NCBI RefSeq assembly: GCF_016801775.1
Contig: NZ_CP069006.1
Coordinates: forward strand, 1-64,000
DNA length: 64,000 nt
Direction: 5' to 3'
Origin: Sulfitobacter mediterraneus
Lineage (GTDB): Bacteria; Pseudomonadota; Alphaproteobacteria; Rhodobacterales; Rhodobacteraceae
Positions 26,288-33,895 of this stretch are shown here, piece by piece. How positions within the stretch are numbered: position 1 is the stretch's first letter; each line of letters begins with the position of its first letter. The position numbers were made by a program, and so were the translations under genes. The notes beneath the pieces were generated by a model. It ran no database searches and had not been told where the DNA came from. It worked only from the letters and a program-made list of their open reading frames with translations.

Positions 26288-26303
26288 GTCCACCGCGGTG
26301 GAC
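26288..26303. promoter_or_regulatory. parS-like palindrome 1
   Basis: GTCCACCGCGGTGGAC is a perfect 16-bp palindrome starting 1 nt after the repC stop. It fits the general RepABC parS pattern GTTnnCnGCnGnnAAC except for a symmetric T-to-C and A-to-G pair at positions 3 and 14. RepB should bind it. Confidence 0.7.
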
Positions 26304-26419
26304 GTCCGACCGGTGACTATTCCAATGACGCGCAGCCTCTCCAAGCGCATCAAAGCCACCGAGCCAAACCCACTAGAGCGATACTGTGCGGCCATTCCGG
26401 TTTTCTCGGACCAACCAAT

Positions 26420-26435
26420 GTCCACCGCGGTGGAC
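26420..26435. promoter_or_regulatory. parS-like palindrome 2
   Basis: This is an exact second copy of GTCCACCGCGGTGGAC, 132 bp from the first. Here the symmetry extends one more base pair on each side. Two identical sites downstream of repC make a partition site far more likely than chance. Confidence 0.7.
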
Positions 26436-26459
26436 AAATGAGACACCGATCTTCACAGC

Positions 26460-26972
26460 TCACATGCGTGACAACCTCTCTTCGTCATCCACGACTTCCA
26501 AAGAACCTTTATTGTCAGTCCAAGCCCACATCACGATGTTGAAGTCCGATGATGACGCGCCCTTCGCAAAACTCTGGAACAGAAGCCCCGCGAACCGACC
26601 TGCTATGAGGGCGCTAGCCAAATTCTGTGTCGGCACAGGTTGGCCATCGAGCATCTTCATGCGCCATGCAGGGTCGGCAAGCATCGACGCTGTCATACCA
26701 TACCGTTCAAGTCGGTCCTGATCGCGGGTATCGAAAATAGGCCCAAGGTCGGCCTTGTAGGACACCAGGATCGTGGGTTGCAGGCTGCCTACCTGGTTGG
26801 CTTCTCTAAGAGCGGTCGCGGGATCCAGCGAGGTGTAGAGGGCAGGGGTGCCCTTGGCGTTAAAGCGCCCTCCATAGAGTTCAGCGCCTCGTCCGGACAG
26901 AGGTTCACGCGCATAGACCGGGTTCAGGGCGCGATAGAGTGACCCTGTGTAGCGTCCATCTTTCAGTGGCAT
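26460..26972 (-). CDS. RES-domain toxin (NAD+ phosphorylase family)
   Basis: The 170-residue protein has the RES signature: LYRALNPVYAREPLSG, then YGGRFNAKGTPALYTSLDPATALRE, which carries the conserved Arg, Tyr and Glu of the active site. RES toxins deplete NAD+ in the cell and are paired with Xre-type antitoxins. The ATG at 26972 is preferred. A longer frame starting at GTG 27053 runs through a hairpin between the two genes. It lies after the antitoxin gene on the same strand and just outside the second parS-like site, so it likely serves plasmid maintenance. Confidence 0.85.
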   Translation of the reverse strand: MPLKDGRYTGSLYRALNPVYAREPLSGRGAELYGGRFNAKGTPALYTSLDPATALREANQVGSLQPTILVSYKADLGPIFDTRDQDRLERYGMTASMLADPAWRMKMLDGQPVPTQNLASALIAGRFAGLLFQSFAKGASSSDFNIVMWAWTDNKGSLEVVDDEERLSRM

Positions 26973-27002
26973 CTCAGCGTCCCGCCATTCAAAAATAATG
27001 TG

Positions 27003-27054
27003 TGTGACACCGATGTCCCGAGAACACGAACTGTGACAGGGTATCGGTGTCACA
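27003..27054 (-). promoter_or_regulatory. Stem-loop between antitoxin and toxin genes
   Basis: The 12-bp arms TGTGACACCGAT (27003-27014) and ATCGGTGTCACA (27043-27054) are perfect complements around 28 nt. In the mRNA this would form between the xre stop and the toxin ATG. It could lower toxin translation or partly terminate transcription. Confidence 0.55.
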
Positions 27055-27073
27055 TGTACTGGCGGGGCGCGCT

Positions 27074-27424
27074 TTAGGCAAAGACGCCCGCATCGACCGC
27101 ATCGATGTATTCCAGAACTTGCTGAGCTTTGCCTTCCTGCACCAGCTGCATGGCTGTCCGGCCATCAAAGCCGGGCAGGGGCTCTGACCGGTACCATGCA
27201 TAGGCCATCAGTTCCGAGCCGAAGCGGGGTTCGACTTTGTTCAGCACCTCGACCAATTCACGCAAACGGCGCTGCGTCTTGTCAGAGCCGATGCGGGTTC
27301 GCCTCTGCAACGCGTCTTTGCCCAAGCCGACGGTCAATGCGATCTCTTCTGCTGATGTGCGTAGCACGGCGGCGATCTTACGCGGTTCGAATTGCCCAGC
27401 TTCAGCAAAGTTCGTGATGTGCAT
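27074..27424 (-). CDS. Xre-type antitoxin with MbcA/ParS toxin-binding domain
   Basis: The 116-residue protein has an N-terminal helix-turn-helix-like part (ALTVGLGKDALQRRTRIG) and a C-terminal antitoxin Xre/MbcA/ParS (DUF2384-type) domain (LNKVEPRFGSELMAYAWYRS, LPGFDGRTAMQLVQEG). The name ParS in this family is unrelated to plasmid parS sites. It neutralises the RES toxin and normally represses the operon. The ATG at 27424 has GGAG 8 nt upstream and is the first gene of the pair. Confidence 0.87.
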   Translation of the reverse strand: MHITNFAEAGQFEPRKIAAVLRTSAEEIALTVGLGKDALQRRTRIGSDKTQRRLRELVEVLNKVEPRFGSELMAYAWYRSEPLPGFDGRTAMQLVQEGKAQQVLEYIDAVDAGVFA

Positions 27425-27453
27425 GATCTATGCTCCTACGGTGATACTGACGG

Positions 27454-27482
27454 TATATAGCGGCAATATTGCTGAAATTCAA
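27454..27482 (-). promoter_or_regulatory. xre-res promoter with operator
   Basis: On the minus strand, TTGAAT (27482-27477) and TATATA (27459-27454) have a 17-nt spacer. The spacer contains the perfect palindrome GCAATATTGC (27463-27472), well placed for autorepression by the Xre antitoxin. Confidence 0.65.
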
Positions 27483-27760
27483 GCTGTCAGGAGGTACTGT
27501 GCCTTCGTTTCCCATGCTAATCTGTAACGCTGCATCGCTCTGAGCGTCGGGAATCCTAATTTTTGGGCTTGAGAAGTCGCCGTAGGCGCGTTCTTTGCCG
27601 ATCGAGAGAATCGGATAAGTTATTGATAATATGAGAAAGACTGCAGCAGCCGGACCGGAGTTGCCGATATGGCTTGCCGACCTTGGATCGGAACCGCCAC
27701 TTACTGCATGCAGTCACTGGGGTCCGCGGTGGTGTTGGACCCTCGGCCATTACCCCGGAC
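27483..27760. other. Intergenic stretch before the IS6 element
   Basis: No gene with a ribosome binding site or recognisable protein feature is seen in these 280 bases. A minus-strand frame of 84 codons crosses the left end of the IS and is judged spurious. The sequence is probably plasmid DNA flanking the insertion. Confidence 0.4.
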
Positions 27761-28569
27761 GGCATTGCCAACTTGTTTTGCCGAGTTTGCATTGATGTTC
27801 TTTCTCGCACTTCAGGCGGTCATCTCGAGAGCATAGCCTTTCCAAAGATGGAAAGCATCGTTGCGAGCGTGGCGGTAGGATTTGGTGGAGAGACGATATC
27901 GACGAGGGCGGAAGATGACATTGATTTGGTCATGATCTGCCAGAAACCTTTGCGCCTGGCGTGGCGATTTGAACCGCCCCATCAGCTTCTCGCGCTTTCT
28001 GGTTGGACGATGTGATCCTTCGATCCGATTATTCAGCCCCTCGTGCGCCCGGTGGTCAGCGCGCGGCGCAAGCGATTTGATCGGTTTGATATAACTGTGC
28101 AATTTGTCTGTTATCACAACACGCGGATCACCAAAACGGTCGACAATCCGCTGAACGAAGCGCCGAGCGGCCTTCGCATTTCGCTGCGATTGAACAAGGA
28201 TGTCCAGGACGTCCCCGTTGGCATCGATAGCCCGCCAAAGCCAGAATTTTCGTCCATTGATCGGGATCACGACCTCATCGAGATGCCACTTGTCGTTGGC
28301 GGCGGGCCGCTCCCGTTTCACGCACTTCGCGAAGTGTGATCCGAACCGGTTCACCCATTTGCGAACCGTCTCGCGACTGACCGTCACACCCCGCTCCGAC
28401 AATAGACCCTCGACATCGGCGGTGCTGAGGGCAAACCGGTGGTAGGCCCAAACAGCGTAGGAAATGACTTCACGTGGAAAACGGAAGCCCTTCAGGCGCG
28501 GCATGTCGGTCAGGATCTTCATGCAGGGCCTCTAGGCGAAGCGAAACATACAGACAAGTTGGCAATGCC
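27761..28569. mobile_element. IS6-family insertion sequence, 809 bp
   Basis: Perfect 16-bp terminal inverted repeats GGCATTGCCAACTTGT lie at 27761-27776 and 28554-28569 and enclose a single transposase gene. Size, GG-starting ends and transposase all fit IS6 (IS26-like). The 8-bp flanks (CCCCGGAC and GGTCAGGG) do not match, so there is no target-site duplication. The element stands between the plasmid-type genes and the second peptide operon. Confidence 0.85.
27812..28522 (-). CDS. IS6-family transposase
   Basis: The 236-residue protein is full length for IS6 transposases. It has an N-terminal helix-turn-helix (LSTADVEGLLSERGVTVSRE) and an intact DDE triad: Asp in KWHLDEVVI, Asp in VVITDKLHSY, and Glu in LNNRIEGSHRPTRKREK. 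IS6 elements move by a replicative route that leaves cointegrates. Nothing suggests it is inactive. Confidence 0.9.
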   Translation of the reverse strand: MKILTDMPRLKGFRFPREVISYAVWAYHRFALSTADVEGLLSERGVTVSRETVRKWVNRFGSHFAKCVKRERPAANDKWHLDEVVIPINGRKFWLWRAIDANGDVLDILVQSQRNAKAARRFVQRIVDRFGDPRVVITDKLHSYIKPIKSLAPRADHRAHEGLNNRIEGSHRPTRKREKLMGRFKSPRQAQRFLADHDQINVIFRPRRYRLSTKSYRHARNDAFHLWKGYALEMTA

Positions 28570-28620
28570 GGTCAGGGTTGTCTCCAGTTCAGCTTCCTAA
28601 GAATAATGCAACAGTCGCCC

Positions 28621-30102
28621 CTAAGGCATGTCATCCAGAGGGTATATCGGGCGTGGCACATTCTGATAGTTCAATGAGCGGTAGTTCAGGGTGCAAAGGG
28701 CGCCACTGTCGCAGACGATGATCCGGCCCGCGATCGGGGCAAATGCGGCGCGGAAATGCTGCATGGACTTGAGGGCGACAACGCGGGTGGTTCTGGGGTT
28801 GATGCCAAAGGTCTCGAATTGTTGCAGATCAAGGATCTGGTGGGCGATGCTGACGATCAGGATGTCGATGCCAGCGACCCGCAGAACCGCTGTCGGGCCA
28901 AAGCTGCGTTGGAGCCCGCCCAGAATGGGGCCGCTGCCTGTGACCATGCCATCCCCCCGCCAGATCACAGTGCCGGTGACCTCAAGTGGCCCGCCGCCAT
29001 AGTCCGGCGCGGTTTTGCCGCCCAAGGGAACAGTGACCGTTGCGCCGATGTTTTCGGTTTGCAATTGCGCTGCGATCTGGGGATCGATCAGGGGGCCAAA
29101 GCAGGCATCGGTGATCTCGTGGTCCAGCATCGCCCCAAGCAGGGCGGTGGCATCACCATATGCGCCAGAGCCGGGATTGTCGGCGTAATCGGCAATGATC
29201 AGCGGGCCGCCGTCGTTTGCCCATGAGGCGGCAATGTCGGCGGCTTCGGTGACGGTAAGGTAGGTGTTGAGCGGCTGGTTGCGATGCTCCCATATGTCAT
29301 CGGCGATGCCTTCGATGATATCCTGCGCGCCGATCATGCCGGTTTCTGCAGTGATCAGCACGGTTGGCCCCACTTCGGCAATGTCAGCACAGGGAAACGC
29401 GCCATTGATGCTGATCGCGTAGACACCCGGACGGGCCTCGGCGGCGCGGGCTTGGGCCTGGCGTTCGATCATGGGGCCCATATCGGTGCGCCCGCCATTG
29501 GCCTCTTCTAGCATCGGGCGATGGGCCCGCAGGGTTTTGGGGCGAATTTCGTCGCGTATCGCCCGGCCAAGCAATTCTGTTGTGCGCAGTCCAGTGGCGC
29601 GCAGATCAACATGGGGATAGGTGGTGTAGGAGACCAGAATTTGCGCCAGATCGCACATTGCCGGGCTAACATTGGCATGTGGATCAAGGGTGACGGCCAC
29701 GGGCAGATCCGGGCCGATGATGGCCCGCAACCGCCGCAGGATTTCGCCCTCGCCATCATCGTGCGAAGCGGTGACCATGGCCCCGTGCAGGATCAGCAAA
29801 ACGCCGTCCCATTGCTCTGTGCCAGCGGCCTCAAGCAGCGGGGCGCAGAGGCTGTCGAATGCGTGATCCGACACGCGCCCGCCAGGACCGGCGGCCGCGC
29901 TGATCACGTGGTTGACTTCCCATTCCTGACGGCGGGCGCAGTCCAGCACGCCGGCCAGTTCGGTATTTGCGTTTCCCCGTGCCGCGATCGCGTCGGGGCC
30001 GGCCAGCAAAAACCGGTTATGGAAGTTCTCAAGCTCAGTCGGACGGAAGTTGAAGGTATTGGTTTCGTGGGAAATTTCTGCAGTTAGAATGCGGGTGGGC
30101 AA
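28621..30102 (-). CDS. M81 family metallopeptidase (MlrC-type)
   Basis: The 493-residue protein matches the M81/MlrC family, named for the zinc peptidase that cleaves linearised microcystin. Metal-site motifs are AEISHETNTF, LILHGAM and VTLDPHANVS, followed by the C-terminal MlrC domain (SIAHQILDLQQFETFGINP). Most members have unknown substrates, and their placement in peptide transport operons suggests small modified or D-amino-acid peptides. It is the last gene of the second peptide operon, 12 nt after the ATPase gene and 51 bp from the IS6 element. Confidence 0.82.
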   Translation of the reverse strand: MPTRILTAEISHETNTFNFRPTELENFHNRFLLAGPDAIAARGNANTELAGVLDCARRQEWEVNHVISAAAGPGGRVSDHAFDSLCAPLLEAAGTEQWDGVLLILHGAMVTASHDDGEGEILRRLRAIIGPDLPVAVTLDPHANVSPAMCDLAQILVSYTTYPHVDLRATGLRTTELLGRAIRDEIRPKTLRAHRPMLEEANGGRTDMGPMIERQAQARAAEARPGVYAISINGAFPCADIAEVGPTVLITAETGMIGAQDIIEGIADDIWEHRNQPLNTYLTVTEAADIAASWANDGGPLIIADYADNPGSGAYGDATALLGAMLDHEITDACFGPLIDPQIAAQLQTENIGATVTVPLGGKTAPDYGGGPLEVTGTVIWRGDGMVTGSGPILGGLQRSFGPTAVLRVAGIDILIVSIAHQILDLQQFETFGINPRTTRVVALKSMQHFRAAFAPIAGRIIVCDSGALCTLNYRSLNYQNVPRPIYPLDDMP

Positions 30103-30114
30103 GGAGGTGTTCCT

Positions 30115-31068
30115 TCAAAGCGGATGATGGCAGGCCACGGCATGACCGTCGATCTTGGCCAGTGTGGGCGTTTCGCGGCGGCAAATGTCTGTCGCATGGG
30201 GGCAGCGTTCGGCAAAGGCGCAGCCGGGGGGCAGGTCAAACGGGCTTGGCACTTCGCCTTCGAGGGGGGCAATCACCCGGCGTTGTTTGGGATCGGGGGC
30301 AAAGGTGCTGTCCATCAGGGTTTTGGTATAGGGATGGCGGGCCGGCAGGCTGGTGTCGGGGAGCGCTTCGACCACGCGGCCCAGATACATCACCAGGATT
30401 TCATCGCAGAAATAGCGGACCAGGCTGAGATCGTGGCTGATGAACAGATAGGTCAGCCCCAGATCATCGCGCAGCTCTTCGAGCAGGCTGATGATTTGTG
30501 CCTGAACCGACACGTCGAGCGAGGCTGTGGGTTCGTCCAGCACCAGCAGGGAGGGGCGCAGGGCCAGTGCGCGGGCGATGCCGACACGTTGTTTCTGGCC
30601 GCCGGAAATCTGGTGCGGGAAACTGTTTGCAAGGCCGGGGTTAAGCCCGACCATTGTCAGCAGCCGGTCAATCTCTTCGGCGTGGGTGCCTGCCGGTTTG
30701 CGGCCCTGAACCTCGAAAGGTTCCATGACTGCGCGGCCCACGGTAAAGCGCGGGTCAATCGCGGAGTAGGGATCCTGAAACACCATCTGCATATCGGCCC
30801 GCAGGCGTCGCATCGCGGCAGGGGGTTGGGCCAGCAGATCATCCCCGTCAAAAGACAGGCTGCCGGTTGTGGGTTCGATCAGCCGCAGGATCAGCCGCGC
30901 CAAGGTGGATTTGCCGCAGCCCGATTCTCCCACCACGCCGATCACCCGCCCGGTGGGCAGGTCGAAGGACACGTCGTTCACGGCATGCATGGCGCGTGCC
31001 TTGCTGAACGGGCCGCCGGGGCTGATGAATTGTTTGGATAGATTGCGCACTTCGAGTTTGTTGGTCAT
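30115..31068 (-). CDS. Peptide ABC importer ATPase, DppF type (cluster 2)
   Basis: The 317-residue cytoplasmic ATPase has GESGCGKS (Walker A), the FQDPYSAIDPR Q-loop, ISGGQKQR (signature) and LLVLDEPTASLD (Walker B). The C-terminal oligopeptide/dipeptide extension is present (LPPGCAFAERCPHATDICRRE), with the cysteines that bind an iron-sulfur cluster in some DppF proteins. The ATG at 31068 overlaps the dppD-type stop by 4 nt. Confidence 0.9.
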   Translation of the reverse strand: MTNKLEVRNLSKQFISPGGPFSKARAMHAVNDVSFDLPTGRVIGVVGESGCGKSTLARLILRLIEPTTGSLSFDGDDLLAQPPAAMRRLRADMQMVFQDPYSAIDPRFTVGRAVMEPFEVQGRKPAGTHAEEIDRLLTMVGLNPGLANSFPHQISGGQKQRVGIARALALRPSLLVLDEPTASLDVSVQAQIISLLEELRDDLGLTYLFISHDLSLVRYFCDEILVMYLGRVVEALPDTSLPARHPYTKTLMDSTFAPDPKQRRVIAPLEGEVPSPFDLPPGCAFAERCPHATDICRRETPTLAKIDGHAVACHHPL

Positions 31069-32015
31069 GGGGCTGCTCCTGCAAAATGGCAGGCGGCGCC
31101 GCCGGACCCGAAGGGGACAACCGCGGGGCGTTCGACTGCGCAGATGTCCTGTGCCCGTGTGCACCTGGGATGAAACGGACAGCCATCGGGGTAATTCAGG
31201 ACGGTCGGCACCGTGCCAGGAATGCCGGTCAGATGTTCGTCCTCGGAGAGGCCTTTGGGAATGCAGTTGATCAGGGCCTGAGTATAGGGATGTTGCGGAG
31301 CGTCAAAGATCGCCTCGACGGGACCATGTTCGATGGCGCGGCCTGCATACATCACCACCACCTTGTCGCAGGTTTGCGCGACCACGCTCATATCATGGGT
31401 GATCAGGACCAGCGCCAGATCGCGGTCTTTGACCAGATCATGCAGCAGCCGCATGATTTGCGCCTGCACGGTAACATCAAGGGCGGTTGTCGGTTCATCC
31501 GCGACTAGCACATCGGGATCGGCGGCCAGGGCCATCGCAATCACGATACGTTGTTTCATGCCGCCCGACATTTGATGCGGATACCGATTGCAGATGGTTG
31601 CAGGTTCGGGAATGCGCAGGGTGCCAAGGATCTCGACGGTGCGGGCGCGGGCCTGTTTGGGGGTCATGCCAAGATGCAGCATCGCCACCGCATCAACTTG
31701 CCCACCGATCTTTTGCAGCGGATCGAGCGAGGTCATGGGGTTTTGCGTGATCAGGCCAATGCGGCCACCGCGCAGTTTGCGATAGGCCGGTTCTTTGAGT
31801 TTGGTCAGGTCTTGCCCGTCAAACATGATCGAGCCGGCGGTGATGCGCCCGCCCGACAAGGGCAGCAGGCCCATCACGCTCATTGCGGTGAGGGATTTGC
31901 CTGAGCCGCTTTCGCCGACGATGCCGAGCGTTTCACCCTTGTTGATGGAGAAGTTAACGCCCGAGAGGGGGGCAACAGGGCCAAAGGCCACTTCCAGATC
32001 ACGTACTTCCAACAT
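31065..32015 (-). CDS. Peptide ABC importer ATPase, DppD type (cluster 2)
   Basis: The 316-residue protein starts MLEVRDLEVAFGPV and carries GESGSGKS, the QNPMTSLDPL Q-loop, MSGGMKQR and VLVADEPTTALD, plus the C-terminal oligopeptide-transporter extension (DGCPFHPRCTRAQDICAVE). The true start is the ATG at 32015. The frame is open further upstream only because it lies antisense-like across dppC. It works with the DppF-type subunit. Confidence 0.9.
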   Translation of the reverse strand: MLEVRDLEVAFGPVAPLSGVNFSINKGETLGIVGESGSGKSLTAMSVMGLLPLSGGRITAGSIMFDGQDLTKLKEPAYRKLRGGRIGLITQNPMTSLDPLQKIGGQVDAVAMLHLGMTPKQARARTVEILGTLRIPEPATICNRYPHQMSGGMKQRIVIAMALAADPDVLVADEPTTALDVTVQAQIMRLLHDLVKDRDLALVLITHDMSVVAQTCDKVVVMYAGRAIEHGPVEAIFDAPQHPYTQALINCIPKGLSEDEHLTGIPGTVPTVLNYPDGCPFHPRCTRAQDICAVERPAVVPFGSGGAACHFAGAAP

Positions 32016-32017
32016 GG

Positions 32018-32902
32018 TTATGCCCCCCTGATCCGGTCTTTGATGTCCAAGGCGCGGATCAATTCGTCGCCAAAGAGGTTGACGGCGATCACGGTCACGG
32101 CCACGACGACGCCGGGAAAGATGATGACCCATGGGCTTAGGAACAATTGCGCGGTGCCGCTGGACATCATTGCGCCCCAACTTGGGGTCGGGGGCTGTGC
32201 GCCGAGGCCGAAAAAGCCCAATGTTGCCTCCAGCACGATGCCGTCCCCGATGGCGAGCATACCAACAACGATCACGGGTGTGATCGCGTTGGGCAGCAGG
32301 TGCCGCAGCAGGATGTGCCGCGGTTTGGCGCCGAGATTGACCGTTGCTTCGATGAAGGTTTCCCGCTTGAGCCGGACAATCTGGGCGCGGGTCAGGCGGG
32401 TGAATTGCGCCAGATAGGCAATTGCGATGGCAAATGTGGTCGAGGTCAGGCCGGGGCCGATGATGGCGACAAAGATCAGCGCAATCAGGATGTCCGGAAA
32501 AGACCATGTCAGATCGACAACAGTCATGACCGCGCGTTCAAACATGCCGCCGATGTAACCGGCAGCGGCGCCCAGTGTCATGCCAACGGTGATCGAAATG
32601 GCAATGGCCGTGGCGCTGACCGAAAGCGAGGTCCGTGCGCCGTAAATCACCCGGCTCAGGACATCGCGACCAAATTGGTCGGTGCCCAGAAGATGCGGCC
32701 AGCCCGGAGGCGCATTGCCGTTGGTCAGGTCCTGGGCGGCATAGTCAAACGGGGTGATCCAGGGTGCAAAGATCGCGGTGAGCAGCAGCAGGACCAAAAA
32801 GCCGCCTGCAATTTTGCCCAGCCATGACCCAAAGGCCCGGCCAATGGACGTGCTGCCGAACCCGGCCAATGCGCGGGCGGCGGTGCCTGTAATACTAGTC
32901 AT
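32018..32902 (-). CDS. Peptide ABC importer permease, DppC type (cluster 2)
   Basis: The 294-residue membrane protein contains HLLGTDQFGRDVLSRVIYGAR, the usual DppC marker, followed by transmembrane helices and the AQIVRLKRETFIEATVNLGA coupling loop. It pairs with the DppB permease whose stop overlaps its start by 4 nt. It is homologous to, but clearly distinct from, the cluster 1 DppC. Confidence 0.88.
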   Translation of the reverse strand: MTSITGTAARALAGFGSTSIGRAFGSWLGKIAGGFLVLLLLTAIFAPWITPFDYAAQDLTNGNAPPGWPHLLGTDQFGRDVLSRVIYGARTSLSVSATAIAISITVGMTLGAAAGYIGGMFERAVMTVVDLTWSFPDILIALIFVAIIGPGLTSTTFAIAIAYLAQFTRLTRAQIVRLKRETFIEATVNLGAKPRHILLRHLLPNAITPVIVVGMLAIGDGIVLEATLGFFGLGAQPPTPSWGAMMSSGTAQLFLSPWVIIFPGVVVAVTVIAVNLFGDELIRALDIKDRIRGA

Positions 32903-33828
32903 GTTTTTGCCTCTCGAACGCGGGGATCCATTGCGGCCTGCGCCACGTCACCGATGAGCGTGCCAAGCATGACGGCGAGCGCCAGCATCAGCAGGCATCC
33001 TTGGACAACGGGATAATCTCTTTGCCCCAATGCGCGGATCAACAAAGATCCAAGGCCGGGGCGGCCAAATACAAATTCAACAGTGACGGCGCCGCCCAAG
33101 ATCCAGCCGATGCGCAGGGCGAGAATTGTCACAACGGGCAGCATCGCATGGGGCATCAGGTGGCCCGTCAGGATGGTGCGGGATGGCAGTCCTTTGGCAT
33201 GCAGCAAAGTCACGAAGTCTTCTTTGCGGACATCCAGCAAGGCAACGCGGGTGACACGTGCAACAAGGGCCACGCCGCCGACACCGATGGTCAGCACCGG
33301 CAACACCAGTGATTGCCAGCCCTTTGCCCCCGACACGGGGAACCATTGCAACTGCACGGCAAAGAACAAAATCATCAGCAAAGCGAGCCAGAACCCCGGC
33401 ACCGTCGATCCGATAAGGATAAAGCCGCGCACGATCTGTTCGACCCAAGCCGAGCGGGTGGTGGCGGAAATGGTGCCCAGGGTGATCCCCACAATGCTGG
33501 AGAACAGGAAGGCCAAAGCGCCCAGTTGCAGGCTGTAGGGAAGGTTTTGTGCAATCAGGTCGGCGACCGGACGGCGCAGAACGATGGCTTCGCCAAAGTC
33601 GCCCTGGAACATCGCGCCGATCCAGCGGAAATACTGAACAAACAGCGGCTGATCCAACCCGTATTTGGCAATCAAGGCGGTCCGGTCATCGGGGGATGAC
33701 CCGACGCGGATGAGGTTGTCGATGGGATCGCCGGGCAACAGATGCACGATCATGAAAATCACGACGGAAATCGCAATCGACACAGGGATCAACATCAGCA
33801 CGCGAAAGAAAATATATCGCAAAAGCAT
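32899..33828 (-). CDS. Peptide ABC importer permease, DppB type (cluster 2)
   Basis: The 309-residue protein starts MLLRYIFFRVLMLIPVSIAI and has the HLLPGDPIDNLI segment and the remaining helices typical of DppB. I place the start at 33828. An upstream in-frame ATG at 33849 would add seven polar residues before the first membrane helix. It lies 67 nt after the binding protein gene. Confidence 0.87.
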   Translation of the reverse strand: MLLRYIFFRVLMLIPVSIAISVVIFMIVHLLPGDPIDNLIRVGSSPDDRTALIAKYGLDQPLFVQYFRWIGAMFQGDFGEAIVLRRPVADLIAQNLPYSLQLGALAFLFSSIVGITLGTISATTRSAWVEQIVRGFILIGSTVPGFWLALLMILFFAVQLQWFPVSGAKGWQSLVLPVLTIGVGGVALVARVTRVALLDVRKEDFVTLLHAKGLPSRTILTGHLMPHAMLPVVTILALRIGWILGGAVTVEFVFGRPGLGSLLIRALGQRDYPVVQGCLLMLALAVMLGTLIGDVAQAAMDPRVREAKT

Positions 33829-33895
33829 GTCGGACCTTCCGTTTGGCAAAGTTCACCCACCCCCGGCAGGGGATGGGTGGCAAAGCGGGGTGGGA

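Noticed and set aside
27556..27810. 84-codon minus-strand frame next to the IS6 transposase
   Set aside because: It crosses the IS end, has a low-complexity Pro/Arg-rich composition and no family resemblance.
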